64,000 bases of DNA from UBA6055 sp965214085 (GCA_965214085.1 OZ243937.1:3162001-3226000), one strand, 5' to 3'; positions 8,324 through 16,309 are shown, counted from the stretch's first letter. The notes: generated from the sequence alone by a model not told the origin. Translations and numbers: made by a program.

Positions 8324-9291
8324 TGGATATTCTACAGAATCTTGACAGACCACCGGCGACAAAACGCAGAACCTATGTTCAAGCGGATTTCGTTGAGCTA
8401 TCGTGCTTGGTACATCCGGATAGGCTCCTCAGCAAGAGCGAATTGCACCGCAAAATTGTTGAAGATGCCGATATCGACGATCACAATGATTATGAAGAGA
8501 TATCAGCTGATGTCGCAACTAGTCATGACATACAGAATCTGCGGATAGACGAATGGTTTCGGCATTTGGGATACCGAGAGGCCGTGCTTGGCAAAGCGTA
8601 TCCTTTCGAGTTATGTGAAGACGAAGCTGTGTTGAAGGTCAAGAGTTCGCTTTGCGAACACAACAGACTCTACATTTACTTGCTGTTGGCATCTTCCCTG
8701 GCTTATGTTGGAAATAGCGCCAGTCACGTTATCACGGACAGTTTTGAGGCGTTGTCCGCTATCGCATTAAGTAAATATCTAGGTGAAAGGGCTGTTGTTC
8801 GGATTTTCGGCAAAGGTACGAGGACAGAATATAGAGGAAACAAGCTAAGCAAACTCACCGACTTAGCTAATGACATTGGCGAAAACGTTAAGGCCCCTGT
8901 AGACGAATTTGACCCAAATGACACTGGAGACGAAGGCTTGGACATTGTTGCGTGGTTTCCAACTACTGATAGAAATCCAGGTCGCCTTCTCTTGTTTGGC
9001 CAATGTAGTTGCGGTGATGATTGGGAATCGAAGCAGGGCTCATCTAGTTACGACAAATGGCGCGGCTTACTTACTTTCTCCGTGGCACCTACTAATGCCC
9101 TGTTTGTTCCATATTTTTTCCGTAATTCAGCGGGAAGCTGGTACCGACAACGCCAGTTACATAACTCCTTAATGTTCGATCGGCTTCGCTTTATGAATCT
9201 TCTCTCCGAGGTAGAATTGCCGTTACAATTGCTAAGCAAACCGATACACACTTTACTTGAAAACACCATAGCGTATATTGACGATTTCTAG
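8323..9291 (+). CDS. Putative PD-(D/E)XK-type restriction endonuclease
   Basis: 322 residues, no family name recognised. Near residues 205-240 there is GLDIVAWFP, then LLLFGQCSCGDDWESK. This fits the D...(E/Q)-x-n catalytic core of PD-(D/E)XK nucleases: Asp at the end of one strand, Gln on the next, Lys beyond it. It is preceded by helices with KYLGERAVVRIFG. As the last gene of a unit starting with an m5C methyltransferase, a cleavage subunit is the simplest reading. It starts inside the stop of the ParB-like gene (TAATG). The composition is AT-rich like the two upstream genes. Function is inferred from the motif and neighbourhood only. Confidence 0.55.
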   Translation: MDILQNLDRPPATKRRTYVQADFVELSCLVHPDRLLSKSELHRKIVEDADIDDHNDYEEISADVATSHDIQNLRIDEWFRHLGYREAVLGKAYPFELCEDEAVLKVKSSLCEHNRLYIYLLLASSLAYVGNSASHVITDSFEALSAIALSKYLGERAVVRIFGKGTRTEYRGNKLSKLTDLANDIGENVKAPVDEFDPNDTGDEGLDIVAWFPTTDRNPGRLLLFGQCSCGDDWESKQGSSSYDKWRGLLTFSVAPTNALFVPYFFRNSAGSWYRQRQLHNSLMFDRLRFMNLLSEVELPLQLLSKPIHTLLENTIAYIDDF

Positions 9292-9339
9292 TGGACCTTT
9301 ACTCCCGCCGCAGCGACGCCGCCGGGCCGATCGAGCCGC

Positions 9340-10605
9340 TTATTCCGCCTCCGCCATAGACGCTGTCCAAACCACAGGCGGCGGCCAGTTGCCCTCAAGC
9401 GCTTCGGCCGCGGTCAGTTGGAAGATCGCCAGCGCCTCGCCCGTAGCGCAGTCGCCAGCGTAGGGTGACTCGTCCTGGCAGCTGAGCGAGCCAGTCAATC
9501 CGGGATAGCCCTCAACAGCGGCCATGGCAGCGCGCAGCGAATCGCGGCCGATGACCAGCAAACCATCCTCGCGCTCGACAGCCACGCTCTCCAGAGCCGC
9601 GAACAGCAAATTTGCCGCGTCATAGCCTTGGGCATGAAAGCCATCGCTAGGGCCAGCCTCGTCTATCTCTCGCCGCCAAGCCTCGACGAATGCCTCGTAG
9701 GCTTCGCCGGAGACGTAGGGACTGGCCACGAAAAGCCCGATGCCGGCCGCGCCCAGGTCTTGCGCGAATGCCTTGGAAAAGGCGCCGTCAGCAGACATCA
9801 TGATTGTGTCTTCCAGCCCCGACGTTTCGGCCATCTGCATGACGATGAATTGCGCTTCGTCCCCGAATAGGGGAAAGTAGACAAGCTCCGCCCCGGCTGC
9901 GGCAATTTCGCCGAGGACCGCGCTCATATCGGCATCGCCCCGGCTGATTTCGCCGCGGAATACGACATCGCCGCCCAGTCTCTCAAAGGCGGAAGCCATT
10001 GCACGCGCCGATCCGCGGGTGTAAGGATCGCCGTCATCGATGGTGGCCACTGTGGAAACCCCCAGGACCTCCGCCGCGAACCGCGCGCTCAAAGCGCCCA
10101 GGAACAGATCGTTATGGGCGGTGCGGAAGTAACCCGGCTGGTACAGCCCGCCGACCTCCGGCTCTGAATTGGTCAGAAACGGCGAAGTGGTCGATGGCGA
10201 AATCATGAGCAGGCCCGCTTCGCTGATGATTGGCATGGCGCCTTTTGCCGCCAGCGAGCAGTTTGTGCCGATGACGCCGACAATGGCCGGGCTGGCAACG
10301 ATTCGCAGAGCCGCTTCACGCGCGCCTGCCTCCGTACAAGCAGTGTCCAGCGCGACAAACTCAATTTCACGACCCAGCAGGCGACCACCACGCGCCAACA
10401 GCGCCAAGTCAAAAGCGTTGCGCGCGACCTCGCCCGCATAGGGTTGCTCGCCCGAATATCGCAGCAGGCCGGCGATAACGATGTTGTCGTCGGGTCCTAT
10501 GTCGACGCAGCCTAATGTATCGGCGCATTCGTCATCCGCGAGCGCCAAAGCGCTCAAGGCGGCTATCACAAGCACGAGCGTAAATGCAACAAGTAGCCTT
10601 CTCAT
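9340..10605 (-). CDS. Branched-chain amino acid/amide-type ABC transporter substrate-binding protein
   Basis: 421 residues with a clear signal peptide (RRLLVAFTLVLVIAALSALA, then ADD). The body has the type 1 periplasmic-binding fold of LivJ/LivK proteins: IVIAGLLRYSG with a RNAFDLAL helix, GVIGTNCSLAAKGAMPIISEA, STTSPFLTN, VATIDDGDPYTRG and FHAQGYDAANLLF. It would capture a small solute, probably an amino acid or amide, outside the membrane. No permease or ATPase gene is adjacent, so it must use components encoded elsewhere or act as a sensor. The ligand is not predictable. Confidence 0.85.
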   Translation of the reverse strand: MRRLLVAFTLVLVIAALSALALADDECADTLGCVDIGPDDNIVIAGLLRYSGEQPYAGEVARNAFDLALLARGGRLLGREIEFVALDTACTEAGAREAALRIVASPAIVGVIGTNCSLAAKGAMPIISEAGLLMISPSTTSPFLTNSEPEVGGLYQPGYFRTAHNDLFLGALSARFAAEVLGVSTVATIDDGDPYTRGSARAMASAFERLGGDVVFRGEISRGDADMSAVLGEIAAAGAELVYFPLFGDEAQFIVMQMAETSGLEDTIMMSADGAFSKAFAQDLGAAGIGLFVASPYVSGEAYEAFVEAWRREIDEAGPSDGFHAQGYDAANLLFAALESVAVEREDGLLVIGRDSLRAAMAAVEGYPGLTGSLSCQDESPYAGDCATGEALAIFQLTAAEALEGNWPPPVVWTASMAEAE

Positions 10606-10806
10606 TTTGCGGAATCTTCCTCGGATTAAACAATCCGCTGCATTTCAAAGCAGTACAATTATGTTCATTGTCTGCCGCCCTTACAAGGTTCGCTGAATGA
10701 AAAGGCATAATGATCCTCTCTGGCGACAGACGACCACGATTTGCTAGAATGACGCCGCGTTCCACTCTGGCAGATATTCAAAACGAAAAGCACACGGGGA
10801 CAGGCA

Positions 10807-11319
10807 ATGACCGCCTTCGCGACGGTAGAAGAAGCTTGGCTTGAATTGCAACACGGCACTGACGATCAGCGCCGCGCGGAGGCCATCGTTCACTTGGGCG
10901 AAAACCGCTATGCGCCCTCTGTGCCGCGCTTGACCGAGCTGGTGCGACAATCCGACCCCGGCACGCGCTACCTGGCGGCAAAAGCCCTGGGGCAAATCGG
11001 CGACGAAGCCGAATCGGCCGTGCCGGCCCTGCTGCAAGCGCTGCGAGACAACGACATGTTTTTGCGCGCGGGCATCACTGGCGCGCTGATCCAGATCGGC
11101 TACCCGGCCGTGCCTGGCTTGACGCAAGCCCTATTCGACCCCAGCAACGCCGTCAAACGCGCCGCCTGCAAAGCCCTGGGCAAGATCGGCAGCGAACGCG
11201 CCGTGCAAGCGCTGATTTTCTCGCTGAACGACCGCAACGCCGGCGTGCGCAAGTTCGCGCGTGAGGCGCTGACCCGCATCGACAGCCCGGCCGCCCGCGC
11301 GGCGCTGCGAGATCGCTAG
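10807..11319 (+). CDS. HEAT-repeat (PBS lyase-like) protein
   Basis: 170 residues made of four to five helical hairpins of about 31 residues. The repeating cores are A-A-K-A-L-G-Q-I-G-D, V-P-A-L-L-Q-A-L-R-D, A-C-K-A-L-G-K-I-G-S and REALTRID. Such all-helical solenoids act as protein-protein scaffolds; no catalytic residues are evident. It has no signal peptide, so it is cytoplasmic. The start is at ATG 10807. It stands alone, divergent from the substrate-binding protein. A specific partner cannot be inferred. Confidence 0.85.
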   Translation: MTAFATVEEAWLELQHGTDDQRRAEAIVHLGENRYAPSVPRLTELVRQSDPGTRYLAAKALGQIGDEAESAVPALLQALRDNDMFLRAGITGALIQIGYPAVPGLTQALFDPSNAVKRAACKALGKIGSERAVQALIFSLNDRNAGVRKFAREALTRIDSPAARAALRDR

Positions 11320-11393
11320 CAAGCGCTTGTTCGCATGAGTTCGCTCCGCTGGGAATTAGCCAGAAATCGAAGCCTTCTAGCAACGCGAGTACT

Positions 11394-11430
11394 AGTAAAA
11401 TCGCTTGTCACTATCGTTAGCGATTTTACT
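11394..11430. terminator. Perfect 12-bp hairpin, possible bidirectional terminator
   Basis: AGTAAAATCGCT (11394-11405) and AGCGATTTTACT (11419-11430) are perfect inverted complements around a 13-nt loop. The stem is AT-rich at its base and lies between convergent transcription units (HEAT gene from the left, phage packaging genes from the right). That suits a terminator, but there is no long U-tract, so a binding site or recombination relic is also possible. Confidence 0.5.
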
Positions 11431-11447
11431 ACCTTTTGGCGCTGATA

Positions 11448-11464
11448 GTAGACCAAATGTTCTC
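11448..11464 (-). promoter_or_regulatory. Cassette box copy downstream of the packaging genes
   Basis: GACCAAATGTTC at 11451-11462 is, on the minus strand, GAACATTTGGTC, in AGAACATTTGGTCTA. It matches the box at 13691-13702 in 13 of 15 surrounding bases. It does not precede a clear gene; with the copy at 13.7 kb it brackets the packaging cassette as a direct repeat. Confidence 0.45.
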
Positions 11465-11619
11465 GTACTGCGGAAACTGATTTGCCATTATCCAGCTGAC
11501 GTCGTAGGCTCGCGGGAAAGTGGCAACCGCAGCCAGAAGCCCGCTTTTCGATCGTTCGCAGGTTCTGCAATGTAGCGAATTTTAGGGAAGCGTTTGTCGA
11601 TGCCGTGCCCAAGCCCGGA

Positions 11620-11952
11620 CTATTCCGGACTGGGCATCTTCAGGTAGCGCATCACTTCGATGAAGCTGGAGAACTCGTCATCGTCGTGGGGATCGGGGCG
11701 CACCGAGTTGGGGTGCTGCTTCAGGAAAGCGTAAAAGTAATTGTCGGACAGATTGTACTTGTGCAGCGCCTCGTCGATATACGCGCCGTCGGCAACGAAC
11801 TTCTGCGCGCGCTTGATTCGCTCGTTGAGAGAATACACGAAGCGAGACTTGTAGAATTCAGCGAAGAACTCGTCCAGCGCACTGGCTGAGCCTTCGCTGC
11901 TGGGCTGCGGTGAGTCTGAGCGATTCTGCGTCAGTTCCTTCAGATCATCCAC
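11620..11952 (-). CDS. Small helical protein of the phage packaging cassette
   Basis: 110 residues, function not recognised. A disordered Ser-rich N-terminus is followed by helices. AYIDEALHKYNLSDNYF, then YAFLKQHP, could be a helix-turn-helix. It follows the large terminase gene by 12 bp on the same strand, so it is probably co-transcribed with it. A DNA-binding or head-related role is a guess from position. Confidence 0.6.
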   Translation of the reverse strand: MDDLKELTQNRSDSPQPSSEGSASALDEFFAEFYKSRFVYSLNERIKRAQKFVADGAYIDEALHKYNLSDNYFYAFLKQHPNSVRPDPHDDDEFSSFIEVMRYLKMPSPE

Positions 11953-11964
11953 AATCCGCGCCCA

Positions 11965-13206
11965 TTACGCGAACTCGATCAGCGCGCCGCTGTGCTCGAC
12001 CGCGTACCAAGCCAGCGCCGTCGCCATCACGGTATCGTCATGGTGGCCCCGCCGCGCGCCATAGCGATAGCCGCCGCCAGGCAGGCGCTCCAGCGAGAAG
12101 CTGGCCAGCTCGCCCAGCAGCGCCGGGTCATCCAGCAGGCCCAGGTAGCCGCGCTCGATAGCCAGCGCGAGCGACTCGATCAGCGGCGACTTGCTGGCGG
12201 AGGTGGTGACAAAGCTGCGCACGGGCAGGCCTTCGCGCTGCAGCGCCTCGATATTAGGCTCGCCCATGCTGTTGGCTTCGGCCCAGATGACCTGGACGCC
12301 CCAACGCTGCGTCAGCGCCTTTAAGCGCCCGCGCTGCAAGCTCCAGCCGACCCGGTTGAAGCGATCCAGCGCCACCAGTTGGCGCGTCGTAGCGTCGATG
12401 ATGGCGATGGCGGTGTAATCGACGCTGCGGCCCCAGTCAACGCCGGCGACGTAGCGATGGCCCGGCTGCGGCGCCCCGCTTTCCAACTCGCGCACGGCGG
12501 CGCGGATGCCGCGGAAGACTTGGCCCTGGTCGTCGCTGAATTCCGCCAGGTACTCGCTGCGCCAGACATGGTCCGAGGTCTGCCGGCGGATGCTCTCCAG
12601 CTCTTCGGGCGCGATGAGTTCGTTGCTGGCGCTGGTGAAATGAAAGGCCATCCAGTCGGGCTCTTCGGCGTCCATGCCCAGGCGATACAGGTCCCAGAAC
12701 CAGTTGCGGCCGAAGGGCGTGCTCAAGAACAGGGCGCGGCCGCGCGTGGTTGTCAACATGGGGCGGACGATCTCTTGCCAGACGCGGGCTTCCATGAAGG
12801 CGGCTTCGTCCAGCACAGCCAGGTCCAGCCCTTCGCCGCGCAGGTAATCGGGATGGTGGCTGCTGCGCACGGCGATCATGCCGCCGCTGGGGCTGTCGAT
12901 GCGGCGCTCGGCCTCGCTGATTTTGATGCCATCGATGTCACGGACCGCCGACTTTAAGTCACGCCAGACTTGGCTCGCCATCATGAAGGTCGGCGCCAGC
13001 CACCAGGCGCGCTGTCTCGCCCAGATCGCGTGCTCCAGAATGACCGTTTTGCCCAGCTCGGTCTTGCCCCAGCGCCGTCCGCAAGCCACCACTTTGAATC
13101 GCGCGCAATGCTTCCTCGCGATTTTCTGCCCAGTGTGGAAAGTCTTGCCGATTACCGTCGCTGTGGAATTCGAATCGGATGACTTGTTCTTTTTCTTCCG
13201 CCTCAT
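11965..13206 (-). CDS. Phage terminase large subunit (packaging ATPase/nuclease)
   Basis: 413 residues. ATPase domain: Walker A CGRRWGKTELGK near residue 42, Walker B LDLAVLDEAAF near residue 130, and coupling motif LFLSTPFG. Nuclease domain: first Asp in AGVDWGRSVDYTAI, and the late acidic cluster GHHDDTVMATALAW. All catalytic residues look intact, so it may be functional. Terminases translocate DNA into proheads and cut it. The ATG at 13206 has a strong GAGGAG site five bases away, which supports it even though the first 82 codons overlap the preceding gene in another frame. No capsid or protease genes adjoin; the portal gene is 45 kb away at 58-59.5 kb. Confidence 0.93.
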   Translation of the reverse strand: MRRKKKNKSSDSNSTATVIGKTFHTGQKIARKHCARFKVVACGRRWGKTELGKTVILEHAIWARQRAWWLAPTFMMASQVWRDLKSAVRDIDGIKISEAERRIDSPSGGMIAVRSSHHPDYLRGEGLDLAVLDEAAFMEARVWQEIVRPMLTTTRGRALFLSTPFGRNWFWDLYRLGMDAEEPDWMAFHFTSASNELIAPEELESIRRQTSDHVWRSEYLAEFSDDQGQVFRGIRAAVRELESGAPQPGHRYVAGVDWGRSVDYTAIAIIDATTRQLVALDRFNRVGWSLQRGRLKALTQRWGVQVIWAEANSMGEPNIEALQREGLPVRSFVTTSASKSPLIESLALAIERGYLGLLDDPALLGELASFSLERLPGGGYRYGARRGHHDDTVMATALAWYAVEHSGALIEFA

Positions 13207-13555
13207 TAATCTCCTCGATCGCGTCTGCTAATTTCAGGGCGTAGCTGACCAGGCTGCCGGCGGCCGAGGCCAGCTGATTCAAGGGCGCTTTGCTCAGCTT
13301 TTCGCCTTCCAACTGCTGCAGAATCGCTTGGGCGCGCTGGAGCATGTCATGCTGCAGCTCAAGCGCCAGCCGGTCGATTTGGCGCTGCCGACGCAGGCCG
13401 TGCTCGCGCCGCAATTTGGCCTCGTCGCGCAGCCAGGCGCGCAGCTCGCGTTCGGGGATGCGCAGGGCATCGCAGACAGCCGCGATATCGCCGTCCTGCC
13501 GGTCGACCTGGTCGAGCGCCTCAATCTGCTTGTCCAGGGTATTAAGACAGTCCAT
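12959..13555 (-). CDS. Small-terminase-like protein overlapping the large subunit gene
   Basis: 198 residues from ATG 13555, preceded by AAGGAGAAG. Residues 10-60 (DIAAVCDALRIPERELRAWL) resemble a helix-turn-helix, and residues 60-130 are long charged helices, as in terminase small subunits or related DNA-binding packaging factors. The last 82 codons overlap the start of the large terminase gene in another frame. That tail, from about residue 117, may carry little constraint. Position directly ahead of TerL supports the assignment; the sequence alone does not prove it. Confidence 0.6.
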   Translation of the reverse strand: MDCLNTLDKQIEALDQVDRQDGDIAAVCDALRIPERELRAWLRDEAKLRREHGLRRQRQIDRLALELQHDMLQRAQAILQQLEGEKLSKAPLNQLASAAGSLVSYALKLADAIEEINEAEEKEQVIRFEFHSDGNRQDFPHWAENREEALRAIQSGGLRTALGQDRAGQNGHSGARDLGETARLVAGADLHDGEPSLA

Positions 13556-13688
13556 CCGCTTCTCCTTGATTCCAGGCGCCCGCCGTGAAATCGAAAAGAG
13601 ATGCTCATCGCTCGCCGTCCGGCTGATGGCGGTCCCGGACCTGGCGGCCCGTCCGCGTATGGGCATCTCTTCCGATCTAGCGCCAGTC

Positions 13689-13704
13689 TAGTACAAATGT
13701 TCTA
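13689..13704 (-). promoter_or_regulatory. Cassette box upstream of the terminase operon
   Basis: TAGTACAAATGTTCTA, on the minus strand TAGAACATTTGTACTA, is a near-palindrome resembling GAAC-N4-GTTC with one mismatch. It lies about 135 bp before the small-terminase-like gene. The minus-strand context CCTGCG-N3-AGAAC is shared with the sequence before the portal gene at 59539-59551. Confidence 0.55.
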
Positions 13705-13798
13705 TTCGCAGGTGACTGTATAGTCGCGGGTCACGCAATGGGCAGCAGTCGCAACGGGATGGTTGTAGGGGAAGCATACCATGCCGCCCGTTTGCGGA

Positions 13799-13877
13799 TG
13801 TTTTCGGGCGAGCAGATTGCTCGCCCTTACAGGCATTGCCTCTGTGTATCCTCTGTGCCCTCTGTGGTGAAGAATAT
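13799..13877. repeat. Intergenic repeat: GGGCGAGC hairpin plus CACAGAG-type tract
   Basis: A hairpin GGGCGAGCA-GAT-TGCTCGCCC spans 13806-13826, followed by a CTCTGTGTATCCTCTGTGCCC stretch. These two modules recur together in most long intergenic gaps of the window. The rest of the gap 13556-13964 holds the cassette box and the coaE promoter. Confidence 0.7.
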
Positions 13878-13925
13878 GACGATTCCGCGACGCCACAGCT
13901 CTCGCGCGGAATCGCCAAACGCGAT

Positions 13926-13933
13926 GTTATAAT
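13926..13933 (+). promoter_or_regulatory. Extended -10 promoter element of coaE
   Basis: TGTTATAAT has TATAAT at 13928-13933 with the upstream TG of an extended -10. Transcription would begin near 13940, so an ATG at 13932 cannot be the coaE start. This leaves GTG 13965. Confidence 0.55.
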
Positions 13934-13964
13934 GCGGGCGGACGCTTGGACGAAGAGGCGCGCA

Positions 13965-14594
13965 GTGAGCGAGCGCTATCCCGACAAAACCATCATCGGC
14001 TTGACCGGCAATATCGCGGTGGGCAAAAGCTTGGCGCTGGGCGCGCTGGCGGAGCTGGGCGCGGCAGTTATTGATGCCGACCAGGTGGCGCATCAGGTCT
14101 TGCTGCGCGGCGGCGCGGCTTACGAAGCGGTGCTGGCGGCTTTCGGGCGCGGCATCCTGGGCGCGGACGGCCAAATCCAGCGCGGCGCTCTGGCTGATAT
14201 CGTCTTCGCCGATCCCGCGCAGCTACGGCGGCTGGAATCCATCACGCATCCGGCCATTCGGCTGGAGATCGACCGGCGCATTCGGGGCGCGAAAGCCGAC
14301 GTATTGGTCATCGAAGCGATTAAGCTGCTGGAAGGCGACCTGAAAAATGCGGTGGACGCCGTCTGGGTGGTGGACGCTTCGCGGCAGAAGCAACTGCAGC
14401 GGCTTGTGAGCGAGCGCGGCATGTCTGCGGACGAGGCGCGGCGGCGCATCGACGGGCAGAACAGCCAGGCCGACAAGCTGCGGCAAGCCGATACAATCAT
14501 CGCCAACGACGGCTCGGCCGCCGATACACGGGCGCAGATCGAGCGAGCCTGGGCTGCCCTGCGTGGAACGCGCGGCGCGCTTAAGCAATCGTGA
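13965..14594 (+). CDS. coaE: Dephospho-CoA kinase
   Basis: 209 residues, the normal length. The P-loop GLTGNIAVGKSLAL is at residue 10. DADQVAHQVL is the conserved substrate-binding segment, followed by THPAIR and the lid/base region ending in VDASRQKQLQRL. CoaE phosphorylates the 3'-hydroxyl of dephospho-CoA, the last step of coenzyme A synthesis, in the cytoplasm. GTG 13965 behind GAGG is preferred because the upstream ATG at 13932 lies inside the -10 box. One P-loop residue is unusual (AVGKS rather than GSGKS), but the GKS is kept. Confidence 0.9.
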   Translation: MSERYPDKTIIGLTGNIAVGKSLALGALAELGAAVIDADQVAHQVLLRGGAAYEAVLAAFGRGILGADGQIQRGALADIVFADPAQLRRLESITHPAIRLEIDRRIRGAKADVLVIEAIKLLEGDLKNAVDAVWVVDASRQKQLQRLVSERGMSADEARRRIDGQNSQADKLRQADTIIANDGSAADTRAQIERAWAALRGTRGALKQS

Positions 14595-14599
14595 CACGT

Positions 14600-14672
14600 T
14601 TGCCAGCGAGTACACAGAGCCAAAATGAGGGCACAGAGTGGGCGAGCCAAGGCTCGCCCCTACGATTGTTGC
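14600..14672. repeat. CACAGAG tract and GGGCGAGCC hairpin after coaE
   Basis: AGTACACAGAGCC and GGGCACAGAGT precede GGGCGAGCCAAGGCTCGCCC at 14640-14659, a near-perfect hairpin. Lying between convergent genes, it may also end transcription. Confidence 0.6.
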
Positions 14673-14682
14673 TGGGCGGGTC

Positions 14683-15894
14683 TTACCAGCCGATGCCGGC
14701 GGTGGCTGAGGGATTGCGCGGCTGATTCAGGTAGCGCAATTCGAAGTGCAGATGCGGGCCCGAGGAGTTGCCGGTGCTGCCGACATAGCCGATGACTTGG
14801 CCGGCGCCGACCGATTGGCCACAACGCACGGCGATGCTGCTCATGTGCCCGTAGAGCGTCGAGAAGGCACCGTGACCGATGACGACAGTATTGCCGTAGC
14901 CCCAGTTGTTCCAGCCGGCGTAGAGGATCGGCCCGCCGTTGGCCGCGTAGATGGGGGTGCCCACATTGGCGGCGATATCGATGCCGCTGTGCCCGGCGTA
15001 GAAGCCGCGCACCCAGTTGCCATTGGGCAAGGGGTTGGTCCACCAGGTGCCGCCGCCGTAACGGCTGCCGCAGCTGTAGGGGCTCTGCGGATCGAATGCC
15101 ACCACATTGCCGGCGCCGTCTTGCTGCACGGGCGCGTTCCAGGTGATGAAAGGTCCCTCGCCGCCGGGGATGAAGAGCTGGGTATTGCTGGGCAGCAGCG
15201 TCTCGGGCGAGACACCGGGCAGATTATTGGCCGGCGCTTCAATCACCAGGTAGGGGTCGTCTACGCCGTACTGCGCGGCGATTTCGCGGACGTCCTTGCC
15301 CTGCGCGCGCAGGACCGTGTGGCAGGCGCCGTCTTCGGGCGGAATATTGACGATATCGCCCGGGCGTACAATCTGCGCCAGTTGATGATTATTGCACCAG
15401 GCGATCGACTCCGGCTGCAGCCCATAACGCGCGGCAATGGCGTTGACGCTGTCGCCGCGTTTGGCCAAATAGGTGGTCATCTTGCTGCGCACGCGGTTGG
15501 GGATGATGGTGAAGGGATCGTAACGCGGTCCGCCGGGCTCGGCTTCCTGCAGGGGCGGCGGCGGCGGCGCCAGCAGCTCCATAATCTGCATCGCGCTGAT
15601 AGTCGGCTGGGCGATTAGTCCGCCGTTTGTAGAAACCGCAGGCGCTTCGACGATGCGCGTGGCTGGCAGCAAGGTCGCGGTCGGCTGTGCCTGAACTTGG
15701 GTGGCGGCTGCTTCACTGGCGCGGCTGATTGGCGGCGCGGTGACCACCAGCAGAGCGGCCGTGCCTGTCAGGCAGATGGCGCCTAGCAGGCAGAGCCAGC
15801 CGGCCAGGCGACGCCAACGGGGCGTGGCTGCCCCAGCGCCATAGGGCGACAAGCGGGTGGGTTGGCTGCTGTGGAAGTCGGGCAAACGGCTCAT
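14683..15894 (-). CDS. Membrane-anchored LysM - M23 (LytM-type) peptidase
   Basis: 403 residues. One membrane segment (about residues 29-50, LCLLGAICLTGTAALLVVT) is followed by a Pro-rich linker. A LysM-type module comes next (TYLAKRGDSVNAIAARYGL...IVRPGDIVNIP), with a second, weaker one after it. The C-terminal M23 zinc peptidase domain has HSGIDIAANVGTPI, YGHMSS and GPHLHFEL, so the His/Asp/His-x-His zinc and catalytic residues are present. It should bind peptidoglycan and cut peptide crosslinks at the outer face of the membrane, or activate other hydrolases. A second M23 protein lies at 61127-62050. Confidence 0.92.
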   Translation of the reverse strand: MSRLPDFHSSQPTRLSPYGAGAATPRWRRLAGWLCLLGAICLTGTAALLVVTAPPISRASEAAATQVQAQPTATLLPATRIVEAPAVSTNGGLIAQPTISAMQIMELLAPPPPPLQEAEPGGPRYDPFTIIPNRVRSKMTTYLAKRGDSVNAIAARYGLQPESIAWCNNHQLAQIVRPGDIVNIPPEDGACHTVLRAQGKDVREIAAQYGVDDPYLVIEAPANNLPGVSPETLLPSNTQLFIPGGEGPFITWNAPVQQDGAGNVVAFDPQSPYSCGSRYGGGTWWTNPLPNGNWVRGFYAGHSGIDIAANVGTPIYAANGGPILYAGWNNWGYGNTVVIGHGAFSTLYGHMSSIAVRCGQSVGAGQVIGYVGSTGNSSGPHLHFELRYLNQPRNPSATAGIGW

Positions 15895-15968
15895 CGCGCC
15901 TCGGCGGTCAACTCAGCCTAAGGCTAGCGGAATCGCGCGCAGGGGTCAAGCGAGCGCCGGGGATTATG

Positions 15969-16295
15969 CAGGGCAATCGCATCAAAATTTTTCACCACAG
16001 AGAACACAGAGGGCACAGAGATTAATGTCTTTTATTGGCGATTGTCACATCGATCTGGAATATGTAGGGACGAGTCTTGGCGTGCCCGTCGATGACAAGG
16101 CAATCTCTATCGGGCGACATGGTATGTCGCCCCTACAGATCTCGACTGGGTATTGGCAGGATTCATAAAATGAGACACAGCGGTCGCGCAGACACAAACC
16201 GCCGGCATAGAGAGAAACGATGTAGGGACGAGTCTTGGCTCGCCCGTCGATGACAGGGCAATCTCTATCGGGCGACATGGTATGTCGCCCCTACA
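15969..16295. repeat. Composite intergenic repeat with a 76-bp duplication
   Basis: It begins with CAGGGCAATCGCATCAAAAT (the inverted-repeat end of the element family described at 34249-34534) and a CACAGAGAACACAGAG tract. A 76-bp palindromic module then appears twice, at 16062-16137 and 16220-16295, nearly identical. No matching right end is found, so this is a truncated or rearranged copy. The gap 15895-16309 contains no gene. Confidence 0.75.
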
Positions 16296-16309
16296 AGGGA
16301 CCCCTGAAA

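Larger units (their letters stand above)
11320..11619. other. Gene-free region with hairpin and cassette box
   Basis: About 300 bp between the HEAT gene and the phage packaging genes. It holds a strong hairpin (11394-11430) and a near-palindromic box (11451-11462) related to those in front of the phage cassettes. A 98-codon minus frame runs through it, but has no family resemblance or good start and is not called. Confidence 0.5.

Noticed and set aside
11316..11612. 98-codon minus-strand frame between the HEAT gene and the packaging genes
   Set aside because: No ribosome-binding site, no homology that I can see, and it runs through the hairpin; treated as non-coding.
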